In this document: positions 7,134-11,585 of the stretch, piece by piece
Numbering within the stretch: the stretch's first letter is position 1
How the letters are laid out: every line of letters begins with the position of its first letter
DNA from: DAIODI01 sp036746875
GTDB taxonomy: Bacteria > Pseudomonadota > Alphaproteobacteria > Rhizobiales > Aestuariivirgaceae
Length of the DNA: 11,585 nucleotides
Assembly: GCA_036746875.1 (NCBI GenBank)
Contig: DAIODI010000087.1
Coordinates: 1-11,585, forward strand
Direction of reading: 5' to 3'
Position numbers and translations under genes: made by a program
Notes under the pieces: generated by a model
Database searches by the model: none
Seen by the model: only the letters and a program-made list of their open reading frames with translations
What the model was told of the DNA's origin: nothing

Positions 7134-7595
7134 CTAAAGCAGCCCCAGCGCCGTGAGATCAGCGCGCATGGCGTCGCTGAGATCGCCGGACGCGGCGCCT
7201 CCGGCGAGGTCCGGCGGCGCATCCGCCGCCATGAGATAGCGCCAGCCCTGGAAGGCGCGGCGTGGCGACGGGCGCACCGGCACGAGCTCGGGATCGAACA
7301 CCAGCTTGCAGCGCTCGATCCCCTCCCCGTCCACGAACGGCTGGATGGCGGTGATCCGCTGGCGCACCAGAATGAGCCCGCGGATCACCCAGTAGATCGA
7401 CCCGCCGCCGCCCACGATCTCCTCCGCCCGCTTCGGGATCATCCGGGTAACGTGATAGATCCGCTTCTGCTGGCGCAGCCGCTCCGCCTGCCATTGGGCA
7501 AGCCCGGCGATCTCGTCCACGCCAACGCACAGCTTGAGAAGGTGGACGCTTGCGCCCCGGGTGGCGGCCGCGCTCGCCGCACGCTTCCCGCTCAT
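7134..7595 (-). CDS. DUF1489 family protein
   Basis: The 153-residue protein matches the DUF1489 family, a group of unknown function found mainly in alphaproteobacteria. Recognisable blocks in the family order are HLLKLCVGVDEIAGLAQWQ (18-36), HVTRMIPKRAEEI (48-60), GSIYWVIRGLILVRQRI (65-81), ERCKLVFDPELVPV (94-107) and PRRAFQGWRYL (111-121) followed by DAPPDL. No catalytic motif, signal peptide or membrane segment is visible, and the protein is probably cytoplasmic. The ATG at 7595 was chosen because GAGG stands seven bases before it and the conserved region begins soon after; the frame stays open to a GTG at 7712, but that added part is Arg/Gly-rich and unlike the family. The neighbours (mrr upstream, panC convergent) do not hint at a role. 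Family call firm, function unknown. Confidence 0.9.
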   Translation of the reverse strand: MSGKRAASAAATRGASVHLLKLCVGVDEIAGLAQWQAERLRQQKRIYHVTRMIPKRAEEIVGGGGSIYWVIRGLILVRQRITAIQPFVDGEGIERCKLVFDPELVPVRPSPRRAFQGWRYLMAADAPPDLAGGAASGDLSDAMRADLTALGLL

Positions 7596-7818
7596 CCGGC
7601 CGCCTCGACGCCCGCCCGCACCATAGCCGCCATCTCCATCGCTTCCCGCATCAGCGGAACTTCCGCCAGGGGGACATCTTCTGGTGGACCGAGGCGTGGA
7701 TTGCAACTCCACTCATCCCGGGCCGCCGGGCGGTTCGGGCGACGCGCCCGGGGATCAGGACAGACAGGAGCATCGCCGTGCGCAATGATCCCATCCGCGC
7801 CCGCGCCAGCGCGCCGGC
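7596..7818. other. gap between mrr and DUF1489 gene, no convincing gene
   Basis: Several frames stay open across these 223 bases. The minus-strand frame ending in the TGA at 7594-7592, which overlaps the DUF1489 ATG as ATGA, reads like a genuine protein end (DVPLAEVPLMREAMEMAAMV, then RAGVEAAG), but no usable start codon occurs in the gap. The plus-strand frame (RQGDIFWWTEAWI..., ending in TAG at about 7852) has high GC at third positions but a His/Arg-rich, unconvincing product. Either a small gene, a gene remnant or plain leader sequence is possible. Confidence 0.3.
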
Positions 7819-8775
7819 CTATGGCGAGGGGATGCGCGGCGTCACGAAGTAGCTTTCGTCGAGCACCTTCACTTCCAGCCGCTCGCGCACCAGCACGCCG
7901 AGGTTGGTCCGGATCATCAGATCCACAAGCTGCACGCCGTCGATCAACCGGATGCGGCGCGGATAGGTGCGGACGAACTCGTGCGCGGACGCCGGAAACC
8001 GTGAGGTGGTGACGAACACGCCCTTGGTCGCCCGGTTGGCTTCGAGACTGCCGGCGAAATCGCGCACGTCCGAAATCTGCACGGGTACGCCGGCGCGATA
8101 GCGTTTGGCCTGGATGTAGATGATGTCGAGGCCGAGCTCGTCGGACTCGATGGAGCCGTCGACGCCGCCGTCGCCGCGCCGGTTCAGCTGCTCAAGCAGC
8201 GCGTCGCGATGCCGACCGTACCCGAGCGCCACCAGAAGGTCGGCGACGACGTATTCGAAGAAGGTCGGCGTCTGCACGATGAGACGGCTCAACACCTCGT
8301 TGCGCAGATGCTGCATGGACGCCGCGTGGGCGCTCATCAGCCTGGCGACCAGATCTTCCTGCGCGGCGCTGGAGCCCGGATCGCCCGGCGGCGGCGGCGG
8401 CTCATAGTCCGCGGCGGGACCGTCGTTGAAGGCGTTGATGGCGAGACTCGGCCGCGCGCTCTCGCTGAAGGTGAAGGCGTGCGGAATGTTCGCGGCCGAC
8501 TTCGCCAGGGTGGCCTGGGCCGCGCTGGTGGTCCGCACCGATCCCCCGCCGGTTTCGACATGGCCGGTTTGCACCAGATAGCTCAGCGCCCAGCGCAACC
8601 GCTCGCGGAACAGCGAGGTGCGGCCGGAGGGCAATTCCTCCGCCAGGTCCTCGTCGGTCAGCATCAGCTTCCGCGCAAGGTCGCCCGCGAGCATGTTCTC
8701 GGTGAGCTCCCCGCCGGCCGCCACCAGGACCTCCAGGGCGGGTATCATCAAGTCCCGGTAGTCCGGTACGGCCAC
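7819..8775 (-). CDS. mrr: Mrr-type restriction endonuclease (PD-(D/E)xK nuclease)
   Basis: The 318-residue protein matches the Mrr family, type IV enzymes that cut methylated foreign DNA. The N-terminal winged-helix part (about 1-95: AVPDYRDLMIPALEVL) aligns with the start of Escherichia coli Mrr. A Pro-rich linker follows (PPPPPGDPG, 126-134), then the nuclease domain (about 160-300): TFFEYVVADLLVALGYG (171-187; acidic Glu174), GDGGVDG (201-207; Asp206), IQAKRY (221-226; Lys224 of the QxK motif), KGVFVTTSRF and LIDGVQLVDLMI. All expected catalytic residues are present. The start is uncertain: the GTG at 8775 puts AVPDY at residue 2 as in the family and has GAGGG eight bases before it; a GTG at 8835 would add 20 basic residues. 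No methyltransferase, specificity or ATPase gene is adjacent, which fits a stand-alone type IV enzyme. Probably an accessory gene. Confidence 0.93.
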   Translation of the reverse strand: MAVPDYRDLMIPALEVLVAAGGELTENMLAGDLARKLMLTDEDLAEELPSGRTSLFRERLRWALSYLVQTGHVETGGGSVRTTSAAQATLAKSAANIPHAFTFSESARPSLAINAFNDGPAADYEPPPPPGDPGSSAAQEDLVARLMSAHAASMQHLRNEVLSRLIVQTPTFFEYVVADLLVALGYGRHRDALLEQLNRRGDGGVDGSIESDELGLDIIYIQAKRYRAGVPVQISDVRDFAGSLEANRATKGVFVTTSRFPASAHEFVRTYPRRIRLIDGVQLVDLMIRTNLGVLVRERLEVKVLDESYFVTPRIPSP

Positions 8776-8883
8776 CGCCTGCACCCTCGGCTCGCGTTTC
8801 CCGACGCGCGGAGCTTTCCCGATTCGTCTCCGCACGCCTCATCAAAACAGCCCATGGTTGCCATTCATTCAACTAGAATCTCA

Positions 8884-8901
8884 AAACGCCAAAATGCGTT
8901 T
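8884..8901. promoter_or_regulatory. perfect inverted repeat in the AT-rich mrr upstream region
   Basis: AAACGC-caaaat-GCGTTT is an exact 6-6-6 dyad about 110 bases before the chosen mrr start, within the only AT-rich patch of the window. Its dyad form and position fit an operator for a dimeric repressor overlapping the mrr promoter. No -35/-10 pair could be fixed, so the regulatory role is inference. Confidence 0.35.
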
Positions 8902-8972
8902 CCAGTTTCCGATCGCAGAGAGTTGCCGCGCGCCGCAACGTCAGCGGCCGGCGCGGCCAGCGCCGCCCGGTC

Positions 8973-9000
8973 GGGGTGTGATCCGGCCTGATCGCACCCC
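8973..9000. repeat. stem-loop with 11-bp stem
   Basis: GGGGTGTGATC (8973-8983) pairs with GATCGCACCCC (8990-9000), with a single non-Watson-Crick position and a 6-nt loop (cggcct). It follows the GST gene on its transcription strand and has no U-tract. One arm plus loop is nearly the same as a sequence at 7117-7134. It may be a mobile intergenic repeat, an end structure, or both. Confidence 0.5.
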
Positions 9001-9022
9001 ACCGCTGCATCTCGTCGGGTCT

Positions 9023-9068
9023 GCATCATCCTTGTCCGCCAGGCGGTATCCACCTGGCGGGATGATGC
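9023..9068 (-). repeat. long imperfect stem-loop 22 bases after the GST stop codon
   Basis: Two successive 8-bp perfect stems are stacked: GCATCATC / GATGATGC (9023-9030 with 9061-9068) outside and CCGCCAGG / CCTGGCGG (9036-9043 with 9053-9060) inside. The only interruption is a 5-nt bulge (cttgt) on one side, and the loop is 9 nt. It sits where a transcript terminator for the lyase-GST unit would be, but has no U-tract. It may act with Rho, protect the 3' end, or be a palindromic intergenic repeat. Confidence 0.6.
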
Positions 9069-9089
9069 TCTGGCGGCCACGCCCGGGCG

Positions 9090-9749
9090 TCAGGCCTCGT
9101 CGTGGGGGATAATCCAGGTCTCGACCTTGCCCGCCGCCTCCCACTCCGCCCATGCCGGCAGCGCCTGAACCGCCTCCATGTAGGCGCGGCTCTCGGGCGA
9201 GACGGGGATGTCGTAAACGTCGAAGCGGTTGACGACAGGGGCGTACATGGCGTCCGCCGCCGAGAACCCGCCGAACAGGAACGGCCCGGCCGCGCCATGC
9301 CGGTCGCGGCACAGCTTCCAGAGGTCCTCGATGCGCCGGGCGTCGGCCTGCGCCTCCGCCGAAATCGCCAGCCGCTTCCTGGCGCGGCGCATGTTCATGG
9401 GGCAGGCGGCGCGCAACGCCATGAAACCTGCGTGCATCTCGTTCGCCACCGACCGCGCCAGCGCGCGGGCCCCGGAAGGCTCCGGCCACAGCCGCGCGCC
9501 GGGGAACGTCTCGGCCAGGTATTCGATGATGGCGAGCGATTCCCAGATCACCAGCGGCCCGTGGTGCAGCACCGGGACCCGCAGCGATCCGCCGTGGGCG
9601 CGGATGAGGTCGCGCGTATCGGGCTGGTCGAGCGCAATCACCTCCTCGGTGAAGGCGACGCCGGTGGCGCGCATGGCGATCCACGGCCGGAAGCTCCACG
9701 ACGAGTAATTCTTGTTGCCGATCACGAGGTGCGGCGTTGTGTCCGTCAT
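9090..9749 (-). CDS. glutathione S-transferase family protein
   Basis: The 219-residue cytoplasmic protein has the two-domain GST layout. The N-terminal thioredoxin-like domain (about 6-83) starts LVIGNKNYSSWSFRPW, with SSWS (16-19) offering the likely catalytic Ser. It then has the cis-Pro element RVPVL (57-61) and the glutathione gamma-glutamyl contact ES in WESLAIIEYLAE (69-80). The helical C-terminal domain (about 95-215) includes FGGFSAADAMYAPVVNRF, the N-capping SxAD segment of the family. Such proteins conjugate or isomerise electrophiles with glutathione; the substrate cannot be told. The ATG at 9749 overlaps the TGA of the upstream lyase-like gene (ATGA), with AAGG seven bases before it, so translation is coupled. 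A large stem-loop follows the stop. The pairing with a secreted enzyme has no obvious metabolic logic and may just reflect shared transcription. Confidence 0.93.
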   Translation of the reverse strand: MTDTTPHLVIGNKNYSSWSFRPWIAMRATGVAFTEEVIALDQPDTRDLIRAHGGSLRVPVLHHGPLVIWESLAIIEYLAETFPGARLWPEPSGARALARSVANEMHAGFMALRAACPMNMRRARKRLAISAEAQADARRIEDLWKLCRDRHGAAGPFLFGGFSAADAMYAPVVNRFDVYDIPVSPESRAYMEAVQALPAWAEWEAAGKVETWIIPHDEA

Positions 9750-10648
9750 GGCGCGACCTTGAGCGGGTTCTGGGCGTCCTCGCGGGAGGCGCCGCGCCGC
9801 ACGTCATCAAAGTAGACCGTGGAGGTGCCGGGCATCGGTGAGCGATTGTGCCCGAGCTTCAGGTATTGCCTTGCGCCCGGCTGCGACGGGACGCCGATCG
9901 TGCCGGTCGCCCTGACGATGAACTTTCCGTTGGCCCACACCTCGACGACGCCGTCGCCGTTCAGGCCGCCCTTCACCCGGTAGAGCATGTCCACGTAACC
10001 CTTGCGGGGATCGGGCAGGATCGGGTCGTCTCCGTACTCCAGCGTCACGTCGGTCGTGCCGGAGTAGAGGTTCTGGTCGGAGATGAAGGCGATGGTGGAC
10101 CCGAGACCGTCGCGCAGAAGCTGCGGGAACGACCGGGCGGCGATGCGCGCGGTGGCGAGCAGTACGCGCGTGGCGCCGCTCTCCAGCGTGATATGAAACA
10201 CCCCCTGGTCGAAGCGCTGGGCGAGAAACGGGCTCCCGTCGGCCTCCTGTTTCCAGGCGGCGATCACCCAGCGCTGCGATCCCGACGCCGGCGGCTGGCC
10301 CTCCATGCGGAACGAGAAGGCGTACCAGCGCTCCTCGCCGAAGGGCAGGCGATGACGTTCCGCCTCGCGCAACTCGATGCGCTGGCATGCGCACACCTTG
10401 TCATAATCGGTGCCCTTGACGCGGATGGCGAGCACGCGCCTGCCCTCGTCGGCATAGAGCCAGGCCCGCTCGGCCGGCAGACGCGCGGACGACCATCGCG
10501 ACTGATCGATGCGGCTTTCGTTGAAGTTATCGGCGAAATCGGCTTCGGCGATCGCCGGGGTCACCGTGAGCAGACCGAGCGCGCACGCCAGGCGCCCGGC
10601 GCGAGCGAGGCGGACGCGCAGCGGCGCATGGGCGGAGGATCCGATCAT
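9746..10648 (-). CDS. secreted polysaccharide-lyase-like protein (heparin lyase I / PL20-type fold)
   Basis: The 300-residue protein begins with a signal peptide: an Arg-rich n-region (RVRLARAGR), the hydrophobic core LACALGLLTVTPAIA, and probable cleavage after AIA at residue 34, so it should act in the periplasm or outside. The mature part resembles polysaccharide lyases with a concanavalin-like beta-jelly roll: DNFNESRIDQSRW (40-52), RIELREAE (90-97), RWYAFSFRM (107-115), DGVVEVWANGKFIVRATG (232-249), YLKLGHNR (262-269) and VYFDDVR (278-284). In that family the fold cleaves uronic-acid polysaccharides; substrate and activity here are not determinable, and a non-catalytic carbohydrate-binding role is possible. 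A Cys pair in VCACQ (85-89) is unusual. It is first in a probable two-gene unit, overlapping the GST gene by four bases (ATGA). The ATG at 10648 gives a well-formed signal peptide; its ribosome site is weak (ACAGG). Confidence 0.7.
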   Translation of the reverse strand: MIGSSAHAPLRVRLARAGRLACALGLLTVTPAIAEADFADNFNESRIDQSRWSSARLPAERAWLYADEGRRVLAIRVKGTDYDKVCACQRIELREAERHRLPFGEERWYAFSFRMEGQPPASGSQRWVIAAWKQEADGSPFLAQRFDQGVFHITLESGATRVLLATARIAARSFPQLLRDGLGSTIAFISDQNLYSGTTDVTLEYGDDPILPDPRKGYVDMLYRVKGGLNGDGVVEVWANGKFIVRATGTIGVPSQPGARQYLKLGHNRSPMPGTSTVYFDDVRRGASREDAQNPLKVAP

Positions 10649-10677
10649 GAGGCCTGTTTCCCGAAGCGAACGGCGAA

Positions 10678-10706
10678 ACGTTGCCGCCCGCCGCGCGTCG
10701 CGTCAA
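10678..10706 (-). promoter_or_regulatory. possible promoter for the lyase-GST unit
   Basis: On the minus strand TTGACG (10706-10701, preceded by C as in the alphaproteobacterial CTTGAC -35) is followed after 17 bases by CAACGT (10683-10678), a poor -10, 29 bases before the ATG of the lyase-like gene. The -35 is good and the spacing right; the -10 is weak, so this is tentative. Confidence 0.3.
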
Positions 10707-10719
10707 GCCGCATCGCCCC

Positions 10720-10736
10720 GGCCGGCAGGGCCGGCC
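10720..10736 (-). terminator. GC-rich hairpin after the MFS gene, possible terminator
   Basis: GGCCGGC-agg-GCCGGCC is a perfect 7-bp stem with a 3-nt loop, 12 bases past the MFS stop codon. It has no U-tract, so intrinsic termination is doubtful; Rho-assisted termination or 3'-end protection is as likely. Confidence 0.35.
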
Positions 10737-10748
10737 TTCGGCGCATCG

Positions 10749-11585
10749 TCACATGGATCGCGGCAGGAAGCGCCACGAAACGGCTGCGCACACGACCATC
10801 CAGACGCCGGTGAGCACGAACGTGATGGACAGCGGCGCGAACAGCAGCGCCACCGCGAACACCGCCGACGGGACGAGATCCGAGATCTCGAGATAGGTGC
10901 GGTAGACAGCGGTCATCGGCGCCCGTTCGCGCGCCCGGACCGCCTTCAGGAACGGGATCGCGCCCACGCCGTCAAGCGCCGAGGCCGCGGTGGCGGCCAC
11001 CAGAAGGAAGGCCGCGGCGACGAGCGGATGGTGGAGCAGACCGGCGATCCCGGCCGCCACCGAGGAGGCGGCGATCGCCAGAAACGCGCCGGCGATGACT
11101 TTGCGCACTCCCACCCGCTCGGCGAGCTTGCCGAACAGCATGGCGCTCGCCAGCACCACGTTGCCCGCCGAAACCAGAAGCCCGCCGGCCTCGTTGCCCA
11201 GTCCGCTCGTCACCATCAAAAGCGGGCCGTAGACGAAGAACACCGCCCAGAAGCACGAGCGCCCGAAGGCGATGAGCCACGCAAGCCTCAGCCGCGGCTG
11301 CACCAGGAAGCGGCTGATGCTCCGCCATGGCGTCGCCGGAGCGGAGCCGGCCGGGCGGATCGTCTCGATCAGCCGCAGCCTCCAGAACACCGCGAGCAGC
11401 ACCAGCGCCCAGAAGGCGGCGAAGGCCTGCGGCGCCCACGGCCCGTGGTGGGTGTAAAGCCAGACGCCGAGCGTCGGCCCCAGCGTCCACGAAAAGGTGG
11501 AGAGCGACAGCCGCAACGGCTCGGAGCGCACCAGTTCGTGGCGCGGGATGTTGTCGAGTATGTAAAGATTGAGCGTGATGTTGAG
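10749..11585 (-). CDS. MFS transporter, C-terminal part (runs off the right edge)
   Basis: The frame is open from the right edge to the TGA at 10751-10749, giving 278 residues of an inner-membrane major-facilitator transporter. The GTG at 11531 is an internal Val, since residues before it (NITLNLYILDNIPRHELVRS) are continuous coding. Hydrophobic segments lie at about residues 26-44, 54-71, 103-123, 134-154, 163-182, 186-205, 236-252 and 254-272 (numbered from the edge), fitting helices 5-12 of a 12-helix protein. GKLAERVGVRKV (152-163), after the fourth visible helix, is the motif-A-like cytoplasmic loop of the second half. The substrate cannot be predicted from this part; drug, sugar or metabolite export are all possible. 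It is co-directional with the lyase-GST pair, with a 100-base gap holding a hairpin and a possible promoter, so probably a separate unit. Confidence 0.88.
   Translation of the reverse strand, partial: LNITLNLYILDNIPRHELVRSEPLRLSLSTFSWTLGPTLGVWLYTHHGPWAPQAFAAFWALVLLAVFWRLRLIETIRPAGSAPATPWRSISRFLVQPRLRLAWLIAFGRSCFWAVFFVYGPLLMVTSGLGNEAGGLLVSAGNVVLASAMLFGKLAERVGVRKVIAGAFLAIAASSVAAGIAGLLHHPLVAAAFLLVAATAASALDGVGAIPFLKAVRARERAPMTAVYRTYLEISDLVPSAVFAVALLFAPLSITFVLTGVWMVVCAAVSWRFLPRSM

Larger units (their letters stand above)
8776..9089. other. non-coding stretch upstream of mrr, with repeats
   Basis: This 314-base gap lies between the mrr start and the end of the GST gene. No frame in it gives a convincing protein. 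The part at about 8842-8905 is clearly richer in A/T than anything else in the window and probably holds the mrr promoter and a possible operator (8884-8901). The part nearer the GST gene carries two stem-loops (8973-9000 and 9023-9068), listed separately. Confidence 0.5.

Noticed and set aside
7596..7712. Longer form of the DUF1489 protein starting at the GTG at 7712
   Set aside because: The added 39 residues are Arg/Gly/Ser-rich and unlike the family N-terminus; the ATG at 7595 has a good ribosome binding site.
7655..7852. Plus-strand RQGDIFWWTE segment, reminiscent of the MazF/PemK toxin N-terminus
   Set aside because: Only a few residues match, the rest of the toxin fold is missing, no antitoxin is adjacent, and the frame overlaps the end of mrr and runs His/Arg-rich upstream.
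7117..8991. Reading the repeat-bounded segment as a complete mobile element
   Set aside because: There is no transposase, integrase or target-site duplication, and the left repeat touches the DUF1489 stop codon; kept only as a repeat observation.
8941..9810. Alternative minus-strand frame of 289 codons across the GST gene
   Set aside because: It is an Arg/Gly/Ala-rich shadow of the GST frame with no domain features.
1..11585. CRISPR arrays, tRNA or rRNA genes, insertion sequences
   Set aside because: No regularly spaced repeats, no cloverleaf or conserved rRNA segments, and no transposase-like frame were seen by eye on either strand.

Overview
The window is an uninterrupted, high-GC bacterial chromosome segment of densely packed genes. 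Its gene content points to an alphaproteobacterium, most likely of the Hyphomicrobiales (Rhizobiales) type. The pointers are a SPOR-tailed D-Ala-D-Ala carboxypeptidase, a membrane-anchored Pam18-like J-protein, a PutA without a DNA-binding domain, a DUF1489 protein, GTG starts and very strong G/C bias at third codon positions. There is no rRNA, tRNA, CRISPR array or transposase. This taxonomic call is inference from protein families, not from a marker gene.

Layout from left to right. (1) 2-1345 (+): the 3' part of a periplasmic D-alanyl-D-alanine carboxypeptidase with a C-terminal SPOR domain. (2) 1355-2781 (-): a translationally coupled pair, a VWA-like protein followed by a membrane J-domain protein; it converges on gene 1 with a 9-base gap. 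(3) 2844-2871 (-): an intrinsic terminator that separates this pair from (4) 2912-6064 (-), putA, the bifunctional proline catabolic enzyme. (5) 6065-6165: a divergent promoter region. (6) 6166-7017 (+): panC, pantothenate synthetase. (7) 7018-7133: a short intergenic stretch with palindromic repeats. (8) 7134-7595 (-): a DUF1489 protein. (9) 7819-8775 (-): a solitary Mrr-type restriction endonuclease. (10) 8776-9089: a non-coding stretch holding an AT-rich inverted repeat and two strong stem-loops. (11) 9090-9749 and 9746-10648 (-): a GST-family protein coupled by an ATGA overlap to a secreted polysaccharide-lyase-like protein. (12) 10749-11585 (-): the C-terminal part of an MFS transporter, running off the right edge.

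The genes do not form one pathway. Most are housekeeping or metabolic functions: cell-wall trimming, proline oxidation, vitamin B5 synthesis and transport. The Mrr gene and its repeat-rich surroundings are the most accessory-looking part. The most intriguing functional unit is the VWA / membrane J-protein pair, a possible membrane-linked DnaK recruitment module. The second is the 7117-8991 segment, bounded by a near-identical inverted 18-mer on either side of DUF1489-mrr. Nothing here clearly amounts to a complete new system.
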